Shown: piece by piece, positions 1 to 11,200 of the stretch
Layout: each line of letters begins with the position of its first letter
Position numbering within the stretch: the stretch's first letter is position 1
From: Lingula anatina
Taxonomy: Eukaryota > Brachiopoda > Lingulata > Lingulida > Lingulidae
Assembly (NCBI RefSeq): GCF_001039355.2
Contig: NW_019775724.1
Coordinates: 297,404 to 320,492, forward strand
DNA: 23,089 bases
Direction: 5' to 3'
The notes under the pieces: model-generated
Seen by the model: the letters and a program-made list of their open reading frames with translations, nothing else
The model's database searches: none
Told to the model about the DNA's origin: nothing
Made by a program: the position numbers and the translations under genes

Positions 1-79
1 TGTCCCTGTCCCCACTCTACACCAGTGACTGGTACGACAATTAAGTCACATATTGTTCCACTACATGTACATGCAGCAG
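1..79 (+). CDS. Possible upstream linker exon (partial, left edge)
   Basis: Frame 1 is open from base 1 and ends at a good donor (CAGCAG/GTAAG at 79/80) in phase 1, the same phase as the confident exons downstream. The peptide is Thr/Val/His-rich and matches no domain I know. A diverged copy of the same stretch at about 1774-1847 also ends in GCAGCAG/GTAGG, but is open in a different frame relative to the shared sequence, so at least one copy has drifted. The acceptor is outside the window. It could equally be non-coding repeat. Confidence 0.25.
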
Positions 80-345
80 GTAAGATGTATAGTATCACAC
101 AGATGGTGGTTATTTATATATGAACAAGTAGACATTATGTTAATGGAATTTTAAAAAAGAGAACATAATATTGATGGTAATAATTAAGTGCCCAGAAAAT
201 GTGTTCACCTTCGTTTGTTTGTCACCCATATTTAGTTATGGGTATGGGTGGATTTTGTTAAAAATGTCATGATACGTCAGAGATGGGCTTCCTACAGTTT
301 TTTTTTTATTATGGTGATTTGCAATACCATTTGGACCTCCCTAAA
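1..345 (+). repeat. Segment copy A of a three-copy local duplication
   Basis: Positions 1-345 align with 1774-1990 (copy B) and 4447-4905 (copy C). Shared landmarks are TGTCCCCACT...GCAGCAG/GTA (A and B), GTAGACATTATGT (A and C), ATAATATTGATGGTAA (A and C; diverged in B), and GGTATGGGTGGATTTTGTT with GATACGTCAGAGATGGG (A and C). The copies carry the same putative exon and donor followed by the same intron sequence, so they look like duplicated exon-intron cassettes rather than a dispersed transposon. Confidence 0.6.
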
Positions 346-534
346 ATTAAAAGATTCTTCCCCATTGTGAAATAGGGTAAACTACCTCGGCCTGCTGTGA
401 AATGTTTGTGCTTTCAGGTAATATTCTTGGCAGAGGTGTGCCCTCTCTGGTCTATTTTACCGCCAATATTATACAAGAAACAAAGACGTACCCTAATGAG
501 CAAAAATGTTCATTAGCTTGATAGTTGGATCATG

Positions 535-761
535 CATGAGAATTACCAAACACAAGCCGAAATATTACCATACCGTTAGCTTATGGCCAACCTGGTGGAA
601 GGCGCTCATCAGACTTATATGAGTAGATGTTGACACTCACTGACCGCTGGGTGGTACAGTGGCTAGGACCCTCTTATAAATATCAGGTAGATCACCCCCA
701 ACCCCCCCCCCCCCCACCCCATCTAGGTTAATATCATGGCTTGTGTTTGGTAATTCTCATG
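535..761. mobile_element. Foldback/MITE-like element with about 35-bp inverted ends
   Basis: Positions 535-569 (CATGAGAATTACCAAACACA and on) and 726-761 are near-perfect inverted repeats; the first 24 bases are identical and the remainder nearly so. They enclose about 156 bp that include a run of about 15 C. No coding capacity is present. I could not define a target-site duplication. It most likely is a non-autonomous DNA transposon. Confidence 0.6.
687..720 (+). repeat. C-rich homopolymer tract
   Basis: An almost pure C run with a few A interruptions, inside the foldback element. Likely length-variable and prone to sequencing error. Confidence 0.8.
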
Positions 762-916
762 TATAATGGCATGAATTTATATAGTATTGAAAAATATTGA
801 TTGAAAATTCATTGAAAATAAGATAATGAATAACAATTAAAAACGTCCATGTGTATGCATTTGCATGTGTGCGTACATGTGTAAATACATGTGTGTGTGT
901 CTGCTATAATCTCTAG

Positions 917-952
917 ATAAAGCTGCAGACACGGGCTACATCCAACACTTAG
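917..952 (+). CDS. Possible 36-nt linker exon
   Basis: A CTCTAG acceptor and a TTAG/GTAACA donor enclose 12 codons, phase 1 at both ends. It cannot be joined directly to the candidate exon at 984, because the space between them (953-983) is only 31 nt, too short for a normal spliceosomal intron. If real, it would be an alternative to the 984 exon. Confidence 0.2.
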   Translation: MKLQTRATSNT

Positions 953-983
953 GTAACATTCTATTTTTTATTTCTTATTTCAG

Positions 984-1049
984 GAGATCCTAGTGATCTC
1001 CGTTCCAGTAACCTTCAAAGCAGTATTCCAGAGTTGAAGGGGAGCGAAG
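984..1049 (+). CDS. Probable 66-nt linker exon
   Basis: A strong polypyrimidine tract and acceptor (TTTCTTATTTCAG) precede 22 codons, followed by a good donor (GCGAAG/GTAAGA). Both ends are phase 1, like the confident linker exons of the Roc-COR-HEPN gene. The peptide contains DPSDLRSSNLQSSIPELKG, a Ser-rich polar stretch with no recognisable fold. It probably belongs to the region between an unseen N-terminal domain and Roc. Confidence 0.4.
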
Positions 1050-1171
1050 GTAAGAGGAGGGTTGTAAATAGTAACTGTAGTATTGTAGTATGTGATAGAA
1101 GACTGAAGGGTTGGAGAATGTCAATTATAATATTGACAAAATGTCCCCTTTGTCTTTTGTATTGTGATTAG

Positions 1172-1189
1172 GTGCTATGAGCCACTGCC
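1172..1189 (+). CDS. Possible 18-nt micro-exon
   Basis: A pyrimidine-rich acceptor (CTTTTGTATTGTGATTAG) and a consensus donor (GTAAGT) flank 18 nt, phase 1 at both ends. It lies 122 bp after the 66-nt exon. The symmetric phase fits the gene's pattern, but a segment this short can arise by chance. Confidence 0.2.
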
Positions 1190-1773
1190 GTAAGTTTGAA
1201 GATGATAAGTCACATGTTCATCCATTTATTGCATTAACATATTTTTGTTTGCGTTGTTGCATTAACAGATCTCGGCTGGGCAATAGCGACGAACACAGTC
1301 GATGGGTATCTGTTCAGACACATTAATAATTGCAAAATAGTAAAAATAATAAGATAACAAAACAAAAAGAAACATTTTAATTTAACATTTTAACATATTA
1401 AAAAATGTTACAATCTCCAGTACACAAATTGTGCTGTGCTGTACTGATTCCAGCTAGTTAGGAATGTTTCACATTTTATTTTCACCAATGAACATAATAT
1501 ACCCCTGAAGCACAACTCCTAAACTGTAAAAAAATTATGACACCCCCTCCATTAATTGCTATGCTTGACACGGTCTAAAATGCAACAAACAGTCTTTTCT
1601 AGTCTTAATTTACGGTTCTTGAATGAAGAGGTTTTCAGTTTTGGAACTAATGGCCCCAAGAATATATCCCACACATTAAAAGTTAAGGTCTGTTTACTTT
1701 CTGAAAATCGGCACAAATAAATATCTTTATATATAAAGATATTTTTTGTATAGATATATATTTTGTTGTTATC

Positions 1774-1990
1774 TCTGTCCCCACTATACATCAGTGACGA
1801 CTACGACAAGTTACTGATTGTTCCACTTTATGCAGCAGGTAGGATGTATACAAAGATAGCGTTAACTTATGAAATTGTACACATTTTGTTAGTTGAATTC
1901 AAAAGAAAGCATAATATTGATAGTAGAAATTAAGTTCACAAGTAATTAATTCACCTCTGTTTGTCACCAGCGTAACACATGAAGGATATT
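1774..1990 (+). repeat. Segment copy B of the local duplication
   Basis: It repeats the start of the window: CTGTCCCCACTATACATCAG through GCAGCAG/GTAGG, then diverged intron sequence. Homology ends after CACCAGCGTAA. The coding-like part differs from copy A by small indels that shift frame. Confidence 0.55.
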
Positions 1991-2393
1991 GTCACTTTTC
2001 CCCAAAAACTCTTTATTTGCTGCCTTACATACACTTTCTTGGGAAATATATAAAACATCAATGTTCAGCGACTAAATAAATTAACATGTACACATACAGG
2101 TGCATCATCTAACCGTTAGACAGGTGACGTTTTTTTTTTGCGACCTTGTGGTTAAACTGAAATATCTGTTTCTCAAATTTCTCTTTTACCTGAGCACCCA
2201 CGGTCACCGTTTTCACGCTGATTTAATGACACCAATTTTTTACTCCAAACCCTGCCACCAATTTTTCGTAAAAGTCTTAGTCCAGATTTACCGTTGGTAA
2301 AGCACAATAATGCATTTGTTTAAAAATTGCTCTTCATCGCAAATTAAGATGCATGAAGAAAATGGTTTGTTGGGTGTTACTCTCGTTTCCTTT

Positions 2394-2399
<6 letters not shown>
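1991..2399. other. Non-coding stretch, nothing recognised
   Basis: AT-rich sequence with a T run near 2130. Short open frames here lack splice context or family resemblance. Probably intronic. Confidence 0.4.

Positions 2400-2477
<78 letters not shown>
2400..2477 (+). repeat. (TA)n microsatellite
   Basis: About 78 bases of uninterrupted alternating TA. Confidence 0.98.
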
Positions 2478-2479
<2 letters not shown>

Positions 2480-2493
2480 CTTTATATGTGGAC

Positions 2494-3185
2494 GTCCACG
2501 ATACTGGGTAAAAGCAGTAGATGATCATCTTTTGTGCAACGATATTAATTGCCAAAGATTTGGAAATCTACCTAATCTACCTAATAACAGAATAGTGAAA
2601 CTCACCCATGATGCGGAACTGACAATAGGGGGAAAAAGGTTGGCCAGGCTCGATTAATTGTCTCATTACAATTAACAAACAAGTTTTTGTATATTCTAAG
2701 ACCCCAGGCTCATTCCCAGAGATAAGATAGATCCAACTCGATCGACCTAACTTCCTGGGGGTTCACGCTAAATAGCTGTCAGCCGAGCGGGTACGAAAGT
2801 TGATTACCCCCTTACAGCTTGTAGTAGGCGGGACGGACATTTAAGCCGGATTATCTGACAGTAATTTGGTAAGACTCCCCACGGGGATAGATCGATTCAA
2901 TATTTATGGGAATGCGCCCTAAGTGGAAAGCGTGCGCATGAGAGACGATTTGACGTCGTCGCTGTTTAACCGCCGATTCAGGATCGCAGTATGCTTTCCA
3001 AACTCTAAATCTGTGAAACTAAGTGTACTGTACTCTAAGTGTATTTTTTGTATGTGTTTAACGTTACATTTTCCCAAATAAATGAATATATAACAAAATT
3101 CTATGCGTAATCTAAACGACAAGCGTGCTCACAAGATCGGCGCCGTGATGCCCATGTCCCAAAGGTGTTACCCAGTATTGTGGAC
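2494..3185. mobile_element. Possible DNA-transposon relic bounded by 18-bp inverted repeats
   Basis: GTCCACGATACTGGGTAA (2494-2511) and its near-complement TTACCCAGTATTGTGGAC (3168-3185) match at 17 of 18 positions. The enclosed 692 bp are less AT-rich than the flanks and contain no convincing gene. No target-site duplication is evident, so the true ends may lie elsewhere. Confidence 0.4.
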
Positions 3186-3965
3186 TTGCAGAGTTCGGAA
3201 AGCATAGTTTGCTTTATATTCATATATTTTAGAAAATTAACCACTAAACTCCGAAGTCATTCACAGATACCTGCAATATTTCTTTGTACAGACTGTAACA
3301 CACAGCCAGCTGAAGCTATCAGCTAGGTTTATTTTTTAGGTTAAAACCTGTACCAGGGTGGCAGATTATATAGGGAAAAGAAAAGGCCAGAGATAGTAAA
3401 ATGACCGTCTATTTATCTCAAGACAAATCTGTCAATATCTGTCAGATCAATCAATCTGTGGCCCTGGTAGAGGGTATAGGCCAGTCAATAAACAAGTTGG
3501 AAAATTGATGACAAAGGTTTCTCAACTGATTCTGGTCTGTTGAAGGCCCAATATATCCCAAAAAGTTTCCCCCATGAATCCCCCCATGGCTAAATTTCAT
3601 TTTCCACAAAAATCCAAAATGGCCGCTATTGAATGGGGTGGGTGGACTTGAAATCCATAACTTGGGAACCCAATGTCACAGAAACATGTTTTAAGTATCA
3701 ACTCCTACTAAGTGAGGGATCCCCTATCTTTTGCAACTAGTCTCCATGTCACTGGAGGACAAGTTCATGACCTTATTACAAGGTCAAGGGATATTAATGG
3801 AGAAAAAAACCAATAATGTTGATATGACAGTTTCCCAATACAAGGTCAGATAACACTAGGATGAATACTTTGCTGTAAATTTGATGGAATGAAGTCAATA
3901 AAGTTGACAGTTCTCGGTACCCTGTTATAGATAGGTTGAGGTGACTGTGACTTATTGAGGTGACT

Positions 3966-3968
<3 letters not shown>
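3186..3968. other. Non-coding stretch with dispersed-repeat character
   Basis: No exon signals recognised. The stretch around 3540-3800, with CCAAAATGGCC and ACAAGGTCAAGG, looks like dispersed intronic repeat, but I cannot assign it to a family. Confidence 0.35.

Positions 3969-4023
<55 letters not shown>
3969..4023 (+). repeat. (TA)n microsatellite
   Basis: Uninterrupted alternating AT of about 55 bases, immediately after two copies of TGAGGTGACTGTGA. Confidence 0.98.
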
Positions 4024-4027
<4 letters not shown>

Positions 4028-4319
4028 TTGGAAATTTTAACTTAAAGGCCATACATAAATACCCTACATACATTTAGCCATAAAGCATGCCCTACGGCTA
4101 AACACATCCAGACTAAAAGGGTGTACCATGCTTAGGTGCAAAACATGCTTAGGAGCTATGTGCGTTGAAAAAATTAGATAAAGCAGGCACTTGGATATTT
4201 TTACAGTGTACGTTATAATTGTGTACCTGTGTTTTGTACCAAAAATAAAAACATTTCAGGTCATTTTAATGTCTTTTCATGCAAGAATGTTGCCTAACAA
4301 CTGGAGTTTATACAAGGTT

Positions 4320-4452
4320 GTTTATCTGACGTTGATACAACATCGTTATCTGAGGTTGAGTCAACTTTCAAATCCAATGTTAATGCAACGTATTATCAAC
4401 GTTATGGTTCAACGTTGTTTCAACGTTAAAACAACATAATTTGCCCGCTGGG
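4320..4452. mobile_element. MITE-like fragment ending in TGCCCGCTGGG
   Basis: Several degenerate copies of an AACGTT/CAACGTTG motif are followed by the terminal-looking sequence TTTGCCCGCTGGGTA. The matching left end (CCCAGCGGGCA) is not found nearby, so the element is truncated or diverged. Its right end abuts copy C of the local duplication, at the point where copies A and B carry the putative exon, so the insertion probably replaced it. Confidence 0.45.
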
Positions 4453-4905
4453 TAGTGTTTACTTATGAGCATGTAGACATTATGTAAATGGAATTTAAAT
4501 AAAATATAATATTGATGGTAAGTAATAGAACGACCTCGAGTCAGCGAGTGTTATGTGACATACACGAGTGCGTAGCTCGAGTGGATGTCACATATATCTG
4601 TACATATACCTGTAGCCATTATTTAGACCACGGTCCATGAGCGGGTATAACCCATTCATTCGAGACGTGCAGTTATGCAAGTTACACCGTCTGAGTCTTT
4701 TGTTCTTCACTTCCACAGTTGTGTAAGGATTAAGTGCACAAGTAATGCATCCACCTCCGTTTTGTTTTTCACCAGCGTAAGGCAGTTAGTAATCGGTATG
4801 GGTGGATTTTGTTGAAATTTTCCTGATACGTCAGAGATGGGTTTCCGTATAAGTTTTTTTTTTTAATTCTGGTGTTAATTTGCAATACAATTTGGCCCCC
4901 CTGAA
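4447..4905 (+). repeat. Segment copy C of the local duplication, with a roughly 205-bp insertion
   Basis: It aligns with copy A at both ends but is interrupted by about 205 bp (about 4526-4730) absent from A and B. The insert contains an inverted pair, TATGTGACAT (4552-4561) and ATGTCACATA (4585-4594), and two CTCGAG sites. Copy C ends about 135 bp before the first Roc exon. Confidence 0.55.
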
Positions 4906-5041
4906 TTAAACCTCCACCTCTTTAGATATTCTCTCGCTTCTTCTCTGCACAATTAAATATCATCCGCAAACATCATCGTTCACGGGACATTTTCCATGAG
5001 TCATTTCGTCAATCTGAAGCAATATCATTCTTATTAACCAG

Positions 5042-5269
5042 GTGAGTTCAATGAACGGCTTCGCCGATTGTGTGAAAGTGGTAAGATTCCAGTTTACCGA
5101 CAGCGAGTAGCTATTGTAGGACCTTACGGTGTAGGAAAGACTCATCTTGCGAAGCGCCTCATCCACGAAGAATATGTCAAAGAAGATGCAAATACAGCTG
5201 GCGTGACTATTTACCGCCATAGGTGTATTGTCCATAAAGCTGGCCAATCCTGTTGGATCAGAGGAAAAC
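5042..5269 (+). CDS. Roc domain exon 1: P-loop (G1) and switch I region
   Basis: The acceptor is TTATTAACCAG and the donor is AAAC/GTAAGC; both ends are phase 1. The 76 residues contain the Walker A motif GPYGVGKT at exon residues 27-34 (bases 5119-5142), preceded by the hydrophobic strand VAIV, and then NTAGVTIYRH, the expected switch I region. The lead-in EFNERLRRLCESGKIPVYRQ matches the linker that commonly precedes Roc in invertebrate ROCO proteins. The frame stays open past the donor to 5430, but that sequence does not look like Roc, and the next good Roc motif is in the exon at 12876. Confidence 0.85.
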
Positions 5270-8200
5270 GTAAGCAGAATATGGAAAACCGTTTGACACA
5301 TATGAAATTTGTTTATAAAGAATACAAAGAACAGAAGATAAGACATTTCCAATTTTACCGCATAACCCACAATAAGGAATTATACATATGTGTACGTGTG
5401 GGTGTCGAAAGGTGCCCTTCCCTATCGTAGTATGGTAGACGAGGGGCTGAGTGAAAAAGTACCTAAATAAATGGTGCCTTTGTGTTGTTATCAATCAGTT
5501 GACATACATAACACTTTACAATCTACTCCTACAGCCCATTGATTATTTTTTAACTGGGTACAAACGCGATAATTTCATTCTCTGTAAAAAACACCATGCT
5601 TTATTTTACTAAATATTGAATTGAATTTTTCAACTGTGTAGCCTGATACGTACAGTCAGAAAGGGTACATTTAGATACAACGCTAGATCTACCTGTATGA
5701 TCCTTCCAACTATTCTCAGATGATCCAAAAGACCAGTTTGCACAAAACATGGCAATTGGAGTACAGAATTCAGATACATTTTGCCAGCCGGACTTTACAG
5801 TATTGAGCCAAACGCCACAAGAGGAATCCCTACCAGATTCGGAAGAGAATATTAATAACATGCTGACAAATAGAGGTATTGTACATGATTGTCTCGAATA
5901 GTTCATCTTGGTATAATTTAAACAGATATTTGCAGTTATTCTTATTCTTCCTGTTGTGCATGACTTAAATTCAGTGTCGATTGACCGTGCTATTACAAAT
6001 ATTATTAATTATTGCATCAAAATGAAAGATTAACCAATTTTCTGCATCTTTATTTATTTATTTATTTATTTATTTTGTCTGTACATTTGACAGATTTGCT
6101 GCCTTGTTTTATCTGGGTACAAACACGACAATTTGATTTTCTGTTACAAAACTTCTGAAGATTGAATCAAATTTTTCGATGGTGCAATACGTACCCTCAG
6201 AAAATAGTAAATTTAGTTACAACTCTTGGTCTGTGATCCTTCCAACTATTCTCAGATGATCCAAAAGACCAGTATGCACAAAACATAGCAATTGGAGTAC
6301 AGAATTCAGATACATTTTGCCAGCCGGACTTATCAGTATCGGACCAAACGCCACTAGAGGAATCCCTACCAGATTCGGAAGAGAATATTAATAACATGCT
6401 GACAAATAGAGGTATCGTACATGATTGTCTCGAATATTTCATCTTGGTGTAATTTAAACAGATACTTGTAGTTATTTTTCTTTTTTGCCACCTTCTATGT
6501 GTTTTTCGTTGGCCATTATACCTTATGTGCCTTGAAGACTGGGCGCTTGATACCAATTATACTTGATCTTATTAGACGCATTTTCAATCCTATTTATTTA
6601 TTTTTATACAATATTTATACATTATCCCAAAGTTATTTTATATGTTTACATTTTGTAAATAAATTCCTTTATCCTAGCCATGTTTTTGTTTACTTCAAGG
6701 TTGAGTCTTTTTCTGCTAGAATGGTATTTTGAATTTATTCTTCTCTTTATTCTACAGCCGCTCCCCCTGATGACAGTGAATCACCTGCCTCTCCTGACAA
6801 AACAGCAGGTAAGTAGTGTACATGTAGTAAAACAAGTTTCTCGTGTATTGCTCAGAATGTTCGAGAGTTTTTCTTAGCTTGCTGATTAGGTATGTGAGTT
6901 TCTACTTTCTTATTTTCATCTAGCTGTCTGTACAGTAAAATTGACGATACCTTACAATTTTAATTAATTTTAATGAATGTTAAAACATTCAGTTTTTTAT
7001 ACCCCGTTGTGTGTTGGACTTACCTACTTGTATTTATCAGAGAGGATACATTTTTAAGAAAAGAGTTTTTCCCTCAAATTGCCAATAAACCTTCAGAAAA
7101 AGACGAAAGCTTGTAATATATCTGATAACTATTTCACAAATTTAATTGACACTAAACGCAATGAAATAATGTGAATAATTACGATACTTTTTATGCTAAA
7201 AAGTTTTATTTTAACCGCACTGTTTATTGTACAGTCCCTCTCAAAGGTGAAAGTAGATCTCATACATCTAGGAAAGAAAACATGTAGTCTAGATGATTCG
7301 TGCAAAAATTGATTAAAATTTGAAAAAAAGCATGAAACTTGGCACAAATGTTTTTTGGACTATGCTGATCATTTTCAAGGGTAGTGCCCGAAATTTCAAA
7401 TCATTGCTTAGCAACCGTTGCTAAGGAAGTGATTTACTTTAGTAACAAGCTAATTGGACCTTTCTTGTTCAGTTAAAATGGTTTAAAAGAGTTTCAATAA
7501 TGCTTTAAGCCATCAGAACTATCACTATACTATTTTAAGCCACCAAAAGCCCAAGTAAACCATTGCGACATTTGCTAGGCAGCATATTTCCCTAACAACA
7601 AGCATTTAATAATATATATTTAATAATATATATTTTATAATATATGCTCAGATATGTCTGTAGTAATTTTCATATCCTCCAGTTCCTTCCCGTCCTTTTG
7701 TTCCCATTCTACATATACTAACATGTTTCTTAATTATAAAGATAGGTGCATAAATATTGTATGCTTGCACAAAGCCAAATACAAAAATCTTCAAAGATCT
7801 ATCAATGACCACACCTAAATTATAGCGGGGCAAATGATACACTTTAGCGTCCAAACGTTTTATACATGTGGGCAATCCTGCCCAAAGGCGCACTACCCAA
7901 TTAAATTACTGCATATTACATAATGCAGCAGCGTAACAAACCTGGTATTCACTTAATTGGAAGCGACACACCTGATTACACACTTCCCCAGTCATATATC
8001 TCATATGAGATCTTTTTTTTTTTTTTAAAGAACACATTTCTACCTTGGCATACAATCGAAACTGAAATATTCCATATAAAATGTCAAGTCTGTATAAACT
8101 CTCCTTCCACCCCCCTTCCCTCAATACTTAAAAATATGCAAATATTATATTTAATGTTATCAGGAATGGGAAAAGATACAAAATAAAATTAGCAACGATG

Positions 8201-11200
8201 GCGTCTGATCACTTAAATGGACGGTAAAAGGTACCGCAAATAAAATTTTACCAAGGACCTAAATTTTACATGGCTTTTAAAGACTTCTTTATGAAGAAAA
8301 TAAGAGTAAGTGGAAAGCGTTTTTTCGGTAAAATGTCAGGAATCGGTAGTAACAAAAGGTGGATTAAAAATACTAAAAGCAACTTCTAATTCCTTTCGGC
8401 AAAGATTGGCTTTGGCAAAGCATGGTTTTGTTAAAAAAGTATACATATGTCGGCAACTTTTGCATGGAAAAATTTGAAATTTTGCATGCGAGTGGTCGGT
8501 TTTGCAGTGTGTAAAATGAGTTATGCAGTGCTTTACAAATTTTTATGTCTCCTTGATCGAAAAATGTTCAATACGGTGTCAGAAAAAAAAGCATTAAAGT
8601 GACAAACACAAGTATGATGTTCGAAATTTGGCCGATACCAGCCGCTTTTATTGTGAATCCTTCTACTAAAATGAAATGAAGTAATTTTAGAAGCTAAAAT
8701 TGAATAATTGTGACAGTGCCAAATTACGTACCTTTTACTCCTGAAAAGACTTTAATTTCATATATAATTCCCAAACAACATAGTGCAGACGTTTTAATTT
8801 GTGTGGTTGCAAAGCTAATAACTATATTTACTTGTCTGTCTTTCTTAATTAGTTGTAGTGCCCTAAGTATATAAGATAAGTGAACCCCAATATTCGAGAT
8901 GTGTGAAGGGTGGGGGTTGATATGCATTTTTTTTACCTCCGTGGAAATGACAGTGGAACATTGGATTTTAGGGAGTACATGTAATAAATGTGAATTAATG
9001 GTATTAAATATGGATATCTTAACCGCTTGTTTGTATTTTCTGTACCACTCATCATGTTAGTTATGGTATCTGGAATGAAAATCACCATTCATAGCACTTG
9101 ACTCCTGTGATGTGATCATTTATAAATAAAAGCACACGAAACTGGGAGTGGGACAACCTTTTTGACCAATGTTGTATAAGAGTTGTCTTGCGAGATGCCA
9201 TAACTGAATCAGCACTACAGTGTCATGTCATCAGATACCATGTGCTCACTCTGGTTGGACTTGTGTGGACACATTTGCCAGAAGCTATTGTCCTGCCCAG
9301 AGTTGCTGCAGTGTGCACGTAGGAGCAGATGTAGAGGCTGACAATGTGCAAGGGCAAAATGCACTGTATATTGCACATGCAAGGGAGATTGTAACGCCTT
9401 AAATATTGCAAAGTTTATAAAGAGTTGTAAGGTGATAAAAACATGGAAATGACTGGTTACTAACTTTGAACACGCTGCCTTAAGTATTTGCAGCGGCAAT
9501 GTTTTTGATCTGATGTGTGTAAACTTCACACAATTATTTCAACTTACTGGATTAAAAGTATGAATATCTTGCTCAAAATTGTAGTTCCTAACTAGTATTT
9601 TAGATTTGCCTTACTTAATAGACTAATGCAACTTTATATGCTTGTTGCAAGGGTAATATGCTGCCTAGCAACTGTGGCTAAGGTTAATTTGGGTTTTAAT
9701 TGCCTTAAAATAGTCTAGTGATAATTCTGATGCCCTGAAACATTGTTATTAGCAAATCATTTAAACTGGACGAGATAGGTCTAATGAGGTCGCGCGACAA
9801 GGTATTTTCAGTTGCACCCTGAATTACGCTCGCTTGCAAGGTGTCGCCTATGGTGGTGGGGCAGCACAGCACATACCTGTATGGTTACTGTGGCGAAGGT
9901 GACAGGTACTTCCAAACATTTTTTCATAACTGTCATTATTCCTCATTCTATTCGTAAATTTGATATTTACGGCAATGGAAAATGTGGCACTGGCAAAAGT
10001 GGGTCTTGGTGCGTTGACAGGCCGCACAGGTGTCCCAATTAATCGCCGCCAGAGGAGAGTCCCAAGAGGAGAACAACACAACATGTAGATATTGGAAATT
10101 TAGCGAAAGTTAAGCAACTGAGGCTCTATTAGATATGGACAGAAATCGAGAGGAATGTAAACCCTTAAGTTCAAGTCTTGGCCCTTATTTGACACCATGC
10201 AGTTACGCACCCCTTAGTCAAGAATCTGAACAAATCAATGTTGGGCAGGTATGCTCTATTTTCTACAGGCGTTTTGTGATTTTATCAACTTGATTATCAA
10301 GTGCCAGACCCTTTGTTCCCAGATACTACTACTGCTAATAATAATAGGCAAACTTTATCAGGTAGCAATCTGACACTAACCATGCTGCACTAACAGAGCT
10401 ATAAACCCAGTTATCAATGCTGTCATCTTTACCTGTATCTCTACCGGTATTATGCCAGTGGTACGTTTGATATATTTCAGTGCGAAAATATGCTTTGATG
10501 CTTATATTTATTTGTAATACGTTAGCATCCACCTGTTAAAAAAACCTCGGAACCTTTCAATGTTATTACATAATAACAGTATAATGATGGGAAATGTTAT
10601 AATTAAATGCTTAGTTAGAAGAAATAATAAAAACATATTATGTAAAATATAAAATGAATTGATTTTATTTGGGTTATTTATTCATTTATTTATTTCAAAC
10701 CAATTAATTATCAAACATGAAGCTTATTTTTAGAAACATTAACAGGTATTACTGCAATGTAACCCTGCTGGTACACAGATCTACAGTTCTAAAATGCAAA
10801 TACCATGTACCTTTCACAATCACTGATGAGATGTGAATAATCATATGTATAAAGCAGTAAAATATCACAAAATGTGTGTAGGCAAGATATTTCTACAAGT
10901 AACCTCATTAATCAGTCAGGAAACTTCATAATGCACTCAATAATTGCAGAAATTTGAGCAAGAGAAATTCTACATACAGGCATGACATGAAATACCATAT
11001 ATTGCCATGAACCCTTAACTGAATGTGCATAGAAAGAACAAAGTGAGTCTCCCTCCCATTAAAAATGAATAAAAATAAATAAATAACTAAATAAACAGAT
11101 ACTGTCATTCTTAATACTGAAAACAATGGCACCTTGCAGCCTTCACTGCCTCACTATTTGCAGACAATGTTCTAGTCACTGTAACTGTGTACTTTTGATG

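Noticed and set aside
418-435. 18-nt segment with acceptor and donor, phase 1-1
   Set aside because: Six codons between weak signals are expected by chance. There is no polar-linker composition to support it.
1270-1307. Possible exon after ATTAACAG with donor GATGG/GTATCT
   Set aside because: Its end phase does not fit the phase-1 pattern, its acceptor lacks a strong pyrimidine tract, and no domain is encoded.
3846-4073. Minus-strand open frame rich in Ile-Tyr
   Set aside because: It is a translation of the TA microsatellite.
5270-5430. Open reading past the donor of the P-loop exon
   Set aside because: The frame continues to 5430, but the sequence loses Roc character after a consensus GTAAGC donor. 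It is best read as intron.
9812-10084. Overlapping plus and minus open frames near 9.9 kb
   Set aside because: No recognisable motif on either strand and no supporting splice context; a short frame starting MENVALAKVGLGALTGR was also considered and matches nothing I know.
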